A stretch of DNA of 64,000 nt, taken from positions 42,058,425 to 42,122,424 of the forward strand of contig CM076266.1 in the NCBI GenBank assembly GCA_038380795.1, written 5' to 3'. Position 1 is the stretch's first letter. The number at the start of each line of letters is the position of its first letter. This DNA comes from Pyrocephalus nanus. Taxonomy: Eukaryota; Chordata; Aves; Passeriformes; Tyrannidae. A model generated the notes under the pieces. The model saw nothing but the letters and a program-made list of their open reading frames with translations, was not told the origin of the DNA and did no database searches. Positions 15,325 to 28,064 of this stretch are shown here, piece after piece. The translations under genes were made by a program, and so were the position numbers.

Positions 15325-17320
15325 AGTACCTCAGTGTGAAAGAATAAGCATGGATTAGGAAATAACTTGAATAGTATGATAGTCTGATACTGAAATACCT
15401 AAACAATTCCAAGGTTCACATTTTGTAATAATTCTGGATTGGGGCCAGGGGGAAAGCCAGTGCAGACGGAAAAATCATTCGTTTGTTTGGATTGTTTTGG
15501 GGTTTTTTCCCCAATTTTTTTTCCTCCAGCTCTCAGATGAGATTCAAATCAGTTGTCCACCTGATACTTGGCAAAAAGGCTACCCATATCTATAGTTTGG
15601 AGATATGTTGCTGGCCTTCTCAGTGTAACAGAATAAATACATTGTCTCCCACTTTGCCTGTCTTTTCCATTTGTACACCTCAGGCATACTTTCCAGAGCA
15701 GGAACTACATGCAGTCTATTTTCTCCAGTACACAGTGATAGAACAGTGGGCATCACAGCAAAAATACATTATCAAGGAATATATTTTATGTGATGACAAT
15801 GTCTGCACTGCAAATTTGAGCTATGCTATGCCAAGGAATTTGTGTTAATTATACTACAAAGTAAAAAAAGGCAATGCAAGCTTACTGGGAAAAAAAAAAT
15901 TATTATTTTGTTATTGCTGTGCTTGCCAGAATCACTAGTATACAACATAAGAAACTAATTCTAAACTAATTTTGAGCAGAAACTTTCTTCTATAAATGCA
16001 GAACACTGCCCAATAAGCAAGATGGAAAAAAACTCCTTATTTTAAACCACACAAATTCTTAGTGAAATGGATGAAAGGATAATTAATAAGCAACATGTTG
16101 AATTTTGTTTCTAATGTATTGATATGCACACATAGCACAGGTACTTCATTTTTGATTCTGCAAGCCTCTCCTTTATTCTCAATACACCTTTAAAAAGAAA
16201 AATCATGCCACTAACGTTAAAAAAGTGATTAGTCACACAAACTCTAATTTTAGCCCTTTAATCTGTTTCACCAAAACCCCAAGAAAAATCTTTATAAATG
16301 TTTTTCCTTACTGCAGTAAAGTATTTAAGTGATTATCAATTCATCATATAAGGACCAAAGCTAGAGGCAAAAGGGCTTTTTCCTTTCGTATGATGGGGAA
16401 CACAGTCTATGCCTAAATGATTGTCCAGTTGTGCTCCAGATGCTGAGCTCACACTAACCTGCATCCACACAAAAAGCTGTTGTCCCATATTCCACTTTAT
16501 ATTTTTCACTGCTGAATGCACACATGCATGGGCACTTAGCATCAAAATGGACTGAAATAATACCAGGACAACACAAAGTCTTTACTGATTGTCAGCAGAC
16601 ACCTGCCTGATTTATCCTAGTCTCTTAAAAATAAAAAGCTTGCCCTAAGCCACTTTCAGAAAGTATCTTACATGCACAAAATAAACACTCTAGCAGTGAT
16701 TTAAGCTAACCTGCTTGACTTTGAGGACTGTTAATCCACTTGAGTACAGGCAGGTAGCACTGCACTGCTGAGAAGCGACACCACCCTAAATCACTTCTTA
16801 GCTTTGACTCACCACGTAAGACTTTATAAAGAAACAGACTTGAGACATATTATTTTAAGCCACTACTGAAATTTCCTTCTTGAGTACAAGGTCAAATTCA
16901 TACATATAAAAGCATGCCTGAGTGCTTGACAGCAGATACAGAAAGCTTTCTGACACCATGTGGACTTAAAAATAACCTGACCACACAAAACTAATGTATC
17001 TAAAGGGTCCCTTCACAGCACAATAACTTTACTAACAAATGACAACAATCAAAAGCAACTGCTTAACAGAATACAATCACCAACACAAGAAAATAAGATG
17101 TTTTGAAGTTATGAAAGAGAAAAAATATGTACACTTACTTCCTACAACCTGAAGTATGTCAAGCATGCAGAAGTCTATCACATTTCAGTAGACACTATAG
17201 AAACACTCACCTGTCTTTTGCTCTGGAGAACATCCTGAACCATTTTAATGACTAGGGTAAGGGGAATATGCTTTTTTATTGGTAGGGATATATATGTATA
17301 CATACAAATATATGTGTGTG

Positions 17321-17326
<6 letters not shown>

Positions 17327-17365
<39 letters not shown>
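17327..17365. repeat. (CA)n microsatellite
   Basis: An uninterrupted CA dinucleotide run of about 39 bases, preceded by TG and TA alternating sequence from about 17289. Likely length-variable between individuals. Confidence 0.97.
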
Positions 17366-17367
<2 letters not shown>

Positions 17368-18910
17368 AGCTTTTAAATGTGCCTTAAGAGAGGCAAATTT
17401 ATTCAAATAGATGTAACTTTTAGAGACGTCTTTCACAAAACAGTTCTTTTTTTCACCCCAGACTTCCGCCTTCAGAAAACAGACATTCACTCTAGATTAT
17501 TTAAACTTGGAAAAATGCAAGTGTTTTCTTTGAAAAAAATATCTATTGTTACAGCAAAACCTGGGTTTCCTTTCAAGCAAGATCATATGATTACGCATTT
17601 ATATTTTACTTTCCGCAGGAATTTACACACCCCCCATTTGCATCCTGTTATTCATTTAGCGTTTCCCTTTACTTCAGCATGCTGCGTTAATAAAGTGGAG
17701 CAGTTGGCTCAGTCTAGGCACTCAAGGTGACAATCAGTGCTCACTTATGCATTTGTCACATTTATTCTACAGTTTTTTCTGCGTATATTCAATTACACAC
17801 ACACACAAAAAAGCCATTCTGAGAAGTACTGCATAGATTCATCATGAATATCTAAACTAGGGGTTTTCAGGGTTTTCTTGTAAATTCTCAGCACTAATTT
17901 TTCTTTTTGAAGCTAAATTTCACTGAAATAGATGGCATGTTATTTAGGAATGTTAGTATAAAAGACCAGATTTTCACTACTGTCTCTGTCATGGTCATAA
18001 ACTGGTTACTCTTACTGAAGTCACTAATTTTGGTCTTTAAACACCTTGAGATGGAAACTAATGACTAACTTAGCTTGTAGTCCTACAGTTCAAAGGCCTG
18101 AAAAGAAGTAGTAAAAAGGTTTGTGCAAAAAAAGCGTTAAGACAACTTCTACTGAAGCTATTCTGTCTGAAGGTATAAATTAAACTTGCTTCCCTTTATT
18201 CTGTTAAAAATGTCTTGCACAAGGTAAGCAACATCAGATCATTTATCTTTTCAGTTTTAGCAGGCTTTTTTATACTACGGAGTCTAAAGGAACAATATTT
18301 TCTTGTAATGCACCCTAGTATATGCACCTGTTGCTCTCCTACAAGGCAAATCAAAAATCTGCGCCTTAATTCATTACAACGCAGTTAAATGTTCTATATT
18401 CTACAGCAATTGTCCAGTATGGTAGCATTAACTATGAACGTTTGATGAAATGGATACAATCCTAGTGCTATGCTACTAAGTTAAAGACACAGGTTGTTTG
18501 CCTCAATTCCAGATCCACAGTAGTTAAACTGCAACTTGAAATGCAAATACAACTTCTCTGCCACTAACACACATCTAATTCAACACTATTCTAAATGGCT
18601 GAAAGTTACCATATGTTCAAATTAAAAACAAGTAACTGATGTAAATTTTGGTGTGAAAGAATTCTGAATGTCTCTTTACAGCTAAAGGCATGATTTTTAT
18701 TTTTTTTCCTATACAGAAATCATAGCCTTAAACCCCTTATTATATGACCTTCAAGTGCAAATTGGAGGGAAGGGGCAGGAAGAATAAAAATCAAGCATTT
18801 CCATTGCATGAGAAATTAGGATTTGTTATTATCACTCCATCCCAAGCAAAACAAAAATATGCAATCTTGGGCTTATTTCAGAAATCTTAATATTAAAAGC
18901 CACAACAAAA

Positions 18911-18950
18911 CATTTCATTGAGACTAGACACATTTCATTGAGACTAGAAC
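18911..18950. repeat. 20-bp tandem duplication
   Basis: CATTTCATTGAGACTAGA begins at 18911 and again at 18931, two adjacent 20-bp units identical over the first 18 bases. A recent slippage-type duplication in AHR intron 2. Confidence 0.9.
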
Positions 18951-20217
18951 TACTTCAGTTCACTGGGAGAGCACAGATAAGCAAAATAACTTCTTTTAAA
19001 GCAAGTCCCCTGAGATATCTTGCAAAGATTTTCATGAAACTGATGTGCCAAAAGATTTCTCTCATTTGATGGGAGAAAACCTTTTCATGTGAAAAAAACA
19101 CTGCCAGAAATATTTGCCCAACTCTAGCCTTAGAGTGGATTCCATATTAAGAATTCTCCTGAACAAGCACAGAAATCAAGACACTTGCATATATTCTTCA
19201 AGCAATAAAACACAGAATATGAATTTATGAGCATTAATAAATTGAAGTCAGTTGACACAATAAATGAAAATAAATGTTCTGTATTGCTGCAGAAAAAAGT
19301 GGAACTATTTTAGTTAGGTTTCTTTAATCCTTTCAGCTACAGCTGATCAACAGAATTTCATCTTTAATATAATATTGTAAAATCTGATTGATTGGTTCAA
19401 GAAAAGGACAATTAATTCAACACAAGTTCATTGCTTTATTCCAGCAATGAAAAGGATCAGGCTATTTCCGCCTTTGAGAAAACTGGCATGAAACCAGCCA
19501 GCATATCTCACTCTACAGAGAAGCTCAGGTAGTGATGGAGTGGGGTAGGACTCCAGCTCTGAGGTGGCCAAGGACACCCACTTCTGGCCTGATGACTATT
19601 CCAAGTGCTGCTGTATTACCTTTGCCAGGGCTGGGGTCAGTGAAAACCTGCCCACACAACTGGAGAACCTTAGATGTCGTCTTAATGCCTCACGTCCTGC
19701 ATTAATCAGGGCATAGACCCAGGAAAGACTTTGTCTCTATTCTTTACAAGTCACCTTTGCAATAAACTATAGGAAGAGGCAGTAGCAATTACTTTACATC
19801 AAAGTTATTTTTGATGTATCATTAAGCAAAACATACAGCTGACGGGAACTCACATGACACATTTTGAACAGTAATAGTTCTACAAAGGCAATTTTCAGAG
19901 GGGGAAAAGAGAAATCTCTTGGGTATTTTTGATAGTCTGATGAAAAGGACTGGAGGACTCATTAAAGGCAATATCAATTCCAAATGCAAATCTTTGAAAG
20001 CCTCCCGACCTAAGTGAAATATAAGTAGTTACATTTGGTTTCAAGAAACTGGAAAGCTTACTTTATACAGTTACATTGTACATATCCACAAGACTGGAGG
20101 TCCCATTAAAATACAGATAAATTTAACAGTTTCAAGCACTTGAACAGCTGAAATCAACATACAGTATAAACTGAATTTTACAAGCAGCTCAAAACCAAAT
20201 AAATTCCCAACGCTTAC

Positions 20218-20405
20218 CATCAAAAAAACTTTTGGCTCTCAGGTAACTGACGCTAAGCCTAAGCACAGACAGCTTATCCAATTTGGCGATAACATCTTGA
20301 GGGAAAGGCAGGAGGCTAGCCAAGCGATCCAGCTCCGCATTCAAGCGGTCCCTGTGTCTCTTGGATGGATTGGACTTGACTCCTTCAGCTGGGGACGGCT
20401 TTACT
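20218..20405 (-). CDS. AHR: Aryl hydrocarbon receptor, coding exon 2 (bHLH domain)
   Basis: AHR is a ligand-activated bHLH-PAS transcription factor. It is held in the cytoplasm by HSP90, AIP and p23, and after binding ligands such as dioxin or tryptophan products it enters the nucleus, pairs with ARNT and binds GCGTG-core xenobiotic response elements. This 188-nt exon encodes residues 19 (shared codon) to 81. It contains the basic region [11 protein letters not shown] (31-41) and the helix-loop-helix ([15 protein letters not shown], then [15 protein letters not shown]). Ser33, His36 and Arg37 correspond to the DNA-contacting Ser36, His39 and Arg40 of human AHR. The acceptor (TTGCCACAG, minus strand) and donor (GATG followed by GTAAGCG) are canonical. 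The exon enters in phase 2 (AT from exon 1 plus A gives Ile) and leaves in phase 1. The PAS domains and transactivation region lie outside the window. Identity is very secure. Confidence 0.98.
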
Positions 20406-20542
20406 CTGTGGCAATAAAACAAACACAGTATAAATGCAAGTTCCTTTCCAAAATGAAGGCATATATTCACCAAGGCTAAGATTACAAATTGTCTCAAACT
20501 TTAACAACCAAAATGTTTTCCCAAGTGATTTTGTTTCCCATC

Positions 20543-20559
20543 GGAAAAAAAAAAAAAAA
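20543..20559. repeat. Poly(A) run
   Basis: An A run of about 15 bases preceded by GG, in AHR intron 1 about 140 bp from exon 2 (on the exon's 5' side in minus orientation). Confidence 0.8.
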
Positions 20560-20728
20560 TAACCTAAGATGGCTTAACCTCCCCTCCAACACACACATAC
20601 TGTTAAATGAAGCAGTTTGAGCTACAATGTCTATTTGGACGTGCAATGAACATTTGAAATCTTTGAGATTCAGCTTTTTTTTTATAAAAAGCTTCCTACA
20701 TCTTCAGTCACTTAGTCTTCCAAATGTT

Positions 20729-20768
20729 AGTATTATAATAAATAATAATTATTATAATAATTTGATAA
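20729..20768. repeat. AT-only inverted repeat
   Basis: A stretch of only A and T with ATTATAATAA and TTATTATAAT arms that can pair as a hairpin. In intron 1, probably neutral low-complexity DNA. Confidence 0.5.
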
Positions 20769-22326
20769 TTTTTAGTAGTATCTGTGTACAAATACATTCG
20801 AAAGTACACTTTTTAACTTGAATAATTATTTCTCACAGATGTCCTTAATTTTTGTCGGTGTTTGGATTAGGCTATTTTCAACTGAATACAACAAAAGTTT
20901 TAGTAACGTGCTAGATAATGAAGGATCCAAAACTACACAAAAATCCCCCCTGAGATACAGTTGGTCAGCACATAAAATCTTTGTAGCAAACACTATTGAG
21001 CTCATCTTTTGAGTCACCTCTCAGCTGAAGGCATTTCGAGTACAGCATGACAAAGGGATGCCTTTGTACCTTACAAAGAACAATTTCAAAAGCTTTTCTT
21101 GTTATGAATTACATAATGAAGTTTTTATAAACTTGTTATTTTCCATTCATATCCACCCCAAGCTCCAATTCCAGATATTTGGATACTCACACCGCACCAT
21201 GCACACAGAAGTCTGGGAACAAATTTAAGCCCCTACTCCTTCGAATTACAATTAGTCATTACAAGCCAATACTGAAACCAATTAATTTATCTTCACAAGC
21301 TATAGTAAGTTTTATGATCTTTATTAAACAGTTTTCTAATTAAAGAGTGATTCATTCTAACTTTTCCATTATTGAGGTTCTACATGAGATCTGCAGCAGT
21401 TATCAATTTGTGCTCCTCTCGCAGGAATGTTTGTTCTGCAACATTCATCACTCAAAAATACTAGCATAAAGACATTCAGCAGGTAATTTCTTTAATATTT
21501 CGTTCAGTCTGCTTCCAACTGTCATATTTATATCAATTTTATGATGAGAAAATGCAAAAGCATGAATAGTTATTTTTGCCACTGCTTAAAGTAAACCATA
21601 CAGAAAAATAATTTCATCTTGTGTTTCCAGCCAAATGAGTACTGATAGAATGGATATTCTTATTTTTAGTTTAGTTTTACTTTATGTCTCAATTACACTT
21701 CTTGTTAGTTTAAATTCAAGCCCTTTTTTTCCCAGCCATTGCTTATTCAAGTGTCACTTGACAAAAACTTGCACTTAAGCCTGGCTGCCTGCTCACCACC
21801 ACTATGACTGTCCTTTTGCACTTTAAAGGAGGCAAATGCCTTATGTAGGGCCTGGTAATATGAAGGAGCCATAATACAAAATGTTGTTAATAGACAAAAA
21901 TATAATATATCGGCAGCAATTACTTACTCCCCAGATAAAGTTTAACTTGCTGCAGGGTAAATATTGTCTAGGACATAGTTTTAGTAGACCCTTATCCTAA
22001 ATACATTGGAACAGTGGGCAAAATGAATCAAGAAATATGAAAAGTCTTTCTCTTGAAAAAAACCCATTTATCATCAGTGGCCATGGATGACAAGCTATTT
22101 GGTTAGATGTGTGCTTTGGTCATAAGTTTGAGTTTGACACTGGCAGTTCACTATATTACCAAGTGAATATTAAACTTCAAACAACTTAGCAAAGCTTTCT
22201 TCATATTCTCTTATGCTGGCAAAATACTAACTTGTACAAGTCATAGGATTACACAATTTAGGTATAACCCTAACAAAATAAAGTTCAAAATCACCAACTT
22301 GTAATTCACTGCTAATGTTTGCTGCC

Positions 22327-22350
22327 TTTTTTTTCTTTTTTTTTTTTTTT
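22327..22350. repeat. Poly(T) tract with one interruption
   Basis: T8 then C then a T run of about 15 in AHR intron 1. Simple homopolymer tract. Confidence 0.85.
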
Positions 22351-25337
22351 ACATATTAGACTGCCATAAACGTCTGAATAATAAATTCCAAACTTTAAGC
22401 AGGTATCAGTTGTATAACAATCAGGGAATGGTTAACTAATATCCAATTAAACTGGTCTGCTCCTGAAAAGTGAAGGACCCCATAGAAACCATTCAACACG
22501 CACAAACTTTTCAAACTAAATCAGAACTAAATAACAGACTCTTCTATTTTAACAACTCTCCACTGGTTTGCTTCAAACTTACAATTTGACAAAGTAGTTG
22601 AAACTATGTGCAACTGTGCAGTCATCTCATCAGGTTATTAGCTGTTGATTGTTTTTCTAATTTACATTGACCTTGTAATGATTTCTCTTTTTTACTTTTA
22701 ACTAGTGGAAAGTATTTCTGAATATTATGTTACTACTATTTGCAGCATAAATCTTGCCATATTCTCTCCCTCCAAATCAAACAGTGATTATCCCTAATTT
22801 TCCCCTTTGTCACCCAACTAAAAGCCATTACATAAAAATGGATCCTGCAGTGACGAAGGGAATAAGGGCGGAAGTGCCAGGGGCATAAGCAGCAAGCTAA
22901 ACCATTTTCCATCCACTTATATAAACCCTCGATGCTAAAGACAGCCCTAGCTTCACTGCAGAAAATTATCTCCAAGGCAAATTATGTACTATGTCAAGAT
23001 TAAATCCATGCATGTGTTTTATTTAAAAGAAGAAAAAAAGCACTAAAGGAGGGAACATATTTTAAGCTGATCTTTCAGTTCCTAATCTTTTACCTTCCAC
23101 AGGAAATCTGAATTCCCTAATCAAAGGCCAGAGGTCCCTGTACACTCAGTACCTCTGAACTAAGCTACAACCCTTATCATCCAACAACTGCAGAACAAGT
23201 AAGCACACTTAATTTTTAATTTACAATTTTAAAGGATTTGCCGCCACAGCACTAGCTAACTACTGTTTTCACTGGTCTTCTACAGCCTGCTCAATCAGAA
23301 ATTTTCCTTAGACATGCTTCTCACGTGTGCCTTCCCAGACATTAACAGCAATAAATTATTAGAAAGTGCACAAGTACCCAATTCTAATAATTATCAAAAG
23401 GCCAAATTAAGTTCAATATTTACATGATAATTTTATCATTTTAAAGGGAAACTGAAGCAGTTTTTGAGAAAATGAAAAGAAAGCACAAGTTTGTTTTCTT
23501 TATAATATGACAACATAAACTTTGAGGGAAAAAAAGGAAAAAAACCCAACAACGAAGCACTGAAAAGCACGATACCTTATTAACAAGACTGAACCGTGAA
23601 ATGAAGTAAAAAAATAAAAGAATGTGCAAGAAGAGCACTAAAGATACAGTGACATGTTTAAAAGAAACCTAAATTTTCTTAAAAAAACTAATTAGAATTT
23701 CATCAGAACAGTTTTATTGCTGAGGAAAAAAAGGACATAAGAAAGAACATACAAGTCACCTAGCGAATGGATTTAATCTTCTCAGCTATGTATATTTTTC
23801 ATCTCATATTTAAGAGTAAATGCGCATATGATTTAATTCAATGTAGTTCGGGTATATGAAATGCATCAGTTACCACTAAGCAAGTATTACAATCCTAAAA
23901 AATTCTCTATTTACTTTAGGACCTGAAAAATACTTTTAAGCATTAGTCTTATTTCCCACTCTGAATTTACGATTACTGTAAATTCAGTCGATGATTCCTT
24001 TGAAAGCAGCAGATATGACACAGACTATCAAGCTCTGAGATCTAAAGTTGTCATCAACCAATCTTGAAGGAGCGAGATACTCTTTCCAGTGGCTCTTTCA
24101 GCAGAGACTGAAACCAGCAAAGATTCAGACTGCTGAAGGGATAAAGTCAATTTACTAAAAAAACCTCAAGCAGTTGCATGCTACTTGTCCAATGCTGGGC
24201 TACTGTTTGTCCTCCAGTAGAAAATAGTTTGTTCGGGTTATTTTGGTGCATGAAGGACTCAACCAGAGTAATAGAGACATCCACAACACCAATCAAGAAT
24301 GAAAGTTTAACACCCAGTTTTAAAATATTTCACTATTATTTAAGATAACAAGCCAATGCTACTTGAATAAAAAGAAACAAAAAACTACGTTCCTGTCTAC
24401 TGACTATGTTACCTACATACCCATACCTCCATTTGCTGCAGATTCTTTCCTAAAATGTATGCTTTTGCAAGAAACATTGAACAAAACCAAACCAAAAGAA
24501 CCCATAAACCTTAAAACAAGTGCATTTTAAGTAGCAGTCTACAGGTAATATACAGCTACACCTGACAAATATATATAAGAAGTTTATTTAATATATGATT
24601 ACAGCCTTATTGCATTCATTTGAAATAAAAGGTGCAAACTGCTGTTTGTAGCCAATACTGCTTTACACAAAGGTATATTTCAATGATTATTTTTCTTTTC
24701 TGATGAAATTCCTTTTTAAAAGCTTGTTCTGGCACTTTTTGTTTGTTTGCCTTGAAAGAATACATAAACTGTTTCAATGTTTTAAATGAAAATATCTCTG
24801 CCCTGCTTTCTTACATTACTAGGACTACTCATCATTAAGGATCGAGTCAAACCTCTGGAGTACTTAATGTCATAAATATATTTAAGATAACACAGAACAA
24901 AACCCTATCATAATTTTTTTATTCAGTCTACTAAAGAAACAAGACATTACGCTTTTTGCATCTGCATAGTATGAAACATTTAGAAATCCCCACCCCATTC
25001 TTTGTGTATTACATTTATCCAGTTATACAAAACAATTCCTATCCAAACATTGAAAAAAAAAGAAAACAAACCAAATCAGAGACAGTAGGAAGAAAGACAT
25101 AAAAACTGCAAGTTGGAGCTGTACTTATATAATACCCTTCACCTCATGTTAGAATCTATCTGCAGTGAGCCTCACTTCCATAAAATTTGCATTTTATCCT
25201 TCCTACTACAATGCTACTATATTATTTCACATAATAATTGCTAGATAAAAGAAATGTAAGTCTTGAAAAAAAGCTAAGTCAGGGGCCACCCATTGCTCCC
25301 CAAGTCTCAGTGGGGAGAGAAACACCCCCCAGCCCTG

Positions 25338-25356
25338 CTACCACCAGGGGGACTCG
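25338..25356 (+). promoter_or_regulatory. CTCF-like motif in AHR intron 1
   Basis: CTACCACCAGGGGGACTCG contains CCACCAGGGGG, a near-complete match to the vertebrate CTCF core (CCACNAGGGGGCG, with A replacing C after the G run). It lies in a small GC-richer patch within AT-rich intron. CTCF recognition is conserved in birds. Occupancy cannot be judged from sequence. Confidence 0.45.
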
Positions 25357-26121
25357 CAGGGTTCAAACACTAGGGAGGAAATTGAAAGACTCCAAGGTAT
25401 TAGGAAAGTGATTTCTGTAACATACTACAAGCAATTGGAGTGCACATGTTTAGCATACTCCTTTTTTTTTTCTTTACATGACAACCTAAGATGAATTGCA
25501 GGAACAGTTGCCTATTATGTTCCTCCATGATTGCTTTTCTTTTTCAGATGTGATACCGTAATTCCCTACTGAATCAAAAAAGCACATTTCAACACTTGGC
25601 ACTGTCAGGCAATAGCCTGTGATTCCCTTTCAAGTTCAGTTCTTTACATGGCAGATAATAAAAAGGGAGAGTTGCAGAAGAGATGTTTCTTAAACTGGTT
25701 TTGAGTTACCACCATGGCTTTCATGAGTTACTTGCACCTGAAGTAAGAAGTATTTCTTCTATTTAATTTTTTTTCAATGGCAACTATGGCATTATATTAA
25801 GACCTTCTTCCATTCCTAAAGACTATCTGTCTGTCACCACAGGTTACCAATTATTATGTGCCATTCAGAGTTAGATGTATGGCAGATAAAACATTACAAC
25901 TATCAACAGAAACAATCTCTTCTATAAAAGATACTAGTCCCAGTAATATATCACCTTTTTTTTTTTTTTTAAGAGCTGTGAATTCTACTGAGGGTAGGAA
26001 ATATCATTATCATCTTCAAACAGATTGAAATGACAGTAGTGTCAAAGCTTTATTAACCAGCACCAAATACATCTTTCTTCTCTCCCTCAATCAGTTAAAA
26101 AAGAACCTTATTACCTGTCTC

Positions 26122-26145
26122 TTTTTTTTTTTTTTTTTTTTTTTT
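26122..26145. repeat. T24 homopolymer
   Basis: An uninterrupted run of 24 T in AHR intron 1 (A24 in the transcribed orientation). Confidence 0.95.
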
Positions 26146-26479
26146 GCCTAAAGGTGTGGTCTGTAACTAGTTATGTGAGAAATTGGAGCCCTCTGACCCA
26201 CTAGAAATGTTCTGCAAGGTTGGCCTAACAGAAGCAGCAGCCAAAGAGCATATGCATTTTGAGAAGAAAAGAAACACATAAACATTACATGTGAGATAAA
26301 TGTCTTGCATAAAAATAATTTCCAGTAACACAAGCAAGGTAAGTTAATAATCAGCCCCCACTTCGATTATGGGTGAGCACACTATTTCAATATAAATACT
26401 TTTATTTTGAGAAGAAACTTTTCCCTCTGGTCCTAAAGTACACAGTCCCTCAATAGATAAATAGTTCCCAATAGTCATT

Positions 26480-26501
26480 AAAAAAAAAAAAAAAAAAAAA
26501 A
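26480..26501. repeat. A22 homopolymer
   Basis: An uninterrupted run of 22 A in AHR intron 1, about 330 bp from the T24 run and of opposite sense, so the two could pair as a long AT hairpin in the pre-mRNA. Confidence 0.95.
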
Positions 26502-28008
26502 GCTTCAAGTTCAACTAATCACAGCAGCTCAGACAACTTACATAACGAGGAGATACAGGGAAAAGGATTACTTATGTAGACATCACAGTATGGTAAAATA
26601 CAAGGTTTCACATCTTCTAGCCAAGGCTACCCAGAAATTAATAGCAAGCCAGACATTAAGCTATGTTACCAGGCAAGGCAGAACACCTCGCCCTTGCACA
26701 AGAACTATTTGCCTTTAGCTATTAATAGCCTACAAATACATGCCATTTCCTCATGAAAAACCACTGATTTCATTCTTAGAAGTCCCAATCTACAGTGTGA
26801 ATTTATCTATGTACCTTTACATTTTTATTTGGAAAAGAAAGGTCAAAGAAGAAAGCACTGCTCTTTTCATAACTAAAGCATTTTCTAGTAAGGGAATTAA
26901 AAAAAAAAAAAAAAAGATACATTTTTAGACTTTCTGTGCTAACTTGCCGGGTTACATGCATTCATTCTAACAATTCCAACCATAATGAAGCAAGTGCTCA
27001 AGCTAATTCCCTTCCCCCCAAGACAGTTGTCTGCTGTGAATCTAAAAACATATCATTCACAATAGGATTTCATTAAATATTTGTCATTCTCTCCTTTAGT
27101 GCTTTTGTAGTTCTGGCAGTTATTTTACATCTACAAAAGTACCCCTCTGAAATGCATAAAGATTTTTTTAGCTTTGCTAATTTTTCTTTCAACTCAGTAG
27201 TTTAGCTTTGCTACTTTTTATGACCTATAGATTCTTGACTTTCGGTCGAAAGTGCAAGATAAGCATCTCCTCTAGCCTGAAAATTCCCCTCTCATGAGAG
27301 CAGCCTTTTAGTGGAGCATAAAAAGCCTCGGATGCAAACCTAAAGCAGGTGCATCGTAGAAAATTACTCAGCTACTAACCTGGTCCCACAGTTTCAATAA
27401 GATAAATTAATAAACAAAAAGATACCATAAACTAGACCTTTTTTTCCCCCCTCTTTCGACCAGTCTGCAGCACTTGGGTTTCTCTGGCAAATAAACGCAT
27501 CTCATGCAATACCGGAGGGTTAATGCTGGGGGTTCAGCCCTACACGGTGGGAACCGGCCAAGCCGTTCCCGGCTCCGACCAACTCGCTCCGCGCAGACAC
27601 CTGAGCGGTGCGGCCGCGGTGCGGGGGGAGCGAGCATCCACCGCGGCACCACCCGCGGGACCCGCTCCGGCGGGGCGACCGCAGCCACCGCGCGGAGCCG
27701 TCACCTCAGATGCCTCCCAATCTAGGTCAGCCGGCTGCGCCGCGCTGCCGGCACCGCTCCCTGCTTCCCCCGCCGCGACCCTCCGCGCCCCAGCACTCCC
27801 TTGGTTTTTCAGGGGGGAACCTCCCTCTGAAAACAGTAAGAACCCTGCCAGGACCTCGCAGCACCCCCTCTCCCGGGCGCCCCTGCCCCGCACGGCCCCG
27901 CCGGCCGCCCCCGCCGGGCCTCCGCGGCAGGACGGCGCGGCTCCGGGAAGCCTGACGCTCCCACCGCCCTCCCCGCCTCGCCCCCCGCCTGCCCGCGGGG
28001 CCGCTTAC

Positions 28009-28064
28009 ATTTTCTGCACAGGTTTCCGCCGCTTGCGACTGGCGTAGGTGACATTGGGGTTCAT
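28009..28064 (-). CDS. AHR: Aryl hydrocarbon receptor, coding exon 1 (start codon)
   Basis: Reading the minus strand from 28064 gives MNPNVTYASRKRRKPVQK, followed by AT of a split Ile codon and a donor GTAAGCGG. Joined to exon 2 this gives 81 complete codons plus one base in one frame. The start has A at -3 and is the first ATG for about 600 bp of GC-rich leader. The basic cluster RKRRK (10-14) is the first half of the bipartite nuclear-localisation signal of AHR; the second half (KRHRDR) is in exon 2. The N-terminus is three residues shorter than human AHR, in the MNPNVTYAS form I remember for chicken AHR1. The exon is too short to stand out as an open frame and was recognised from protein similarity and splice phase. 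Confidence 0.96.

Larger units (their letters stand above)
1..20217 (-). other. AHR: AHR intron 2 (partial, runs off the left edge)
   Basis: This AT-rich stretch lies directly after the exon 2 splice donor (GTAAGCG, minus strand, first base at 20217). I looked on the minus strand for the next AHR exons, which in vertebrates encode the linker ending in EGEFLLQ and the start of PAS-A (GFVLVV..., QDYLGF), and found no match, so exon 3 is probably beyond the left edge. A short diverged exon could have been missed by eye. It holds only simple repeats and short chance open frames, none with recognisable protein similarity. Confidence 0.6.
20406..28008 (-). other. AHR: AHR intron 1
   Basis: A 7.6-kb intron bounded by GTAAGCGG (donor, from 28008 downward on the minus strand) and TTGCCACAG (acceptor, ending at 20406). 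It is mostly AT-rich, with long homopolymer runs (T24 at 26122, A22 at 26480). It becomes GC-rich at its right end, where the CpG island begins at about 27.5 kb. A short GC-richer patch at 25.27-25.37 kb contains a CTCF-like motif. No other coding sequence is recognisable. Confidence 0.93.

Noticed and set aside
17178..17490. Frames with CVCVCV and THTH repeats
   Set aside because: Translations of the (CA)n microsatellite.
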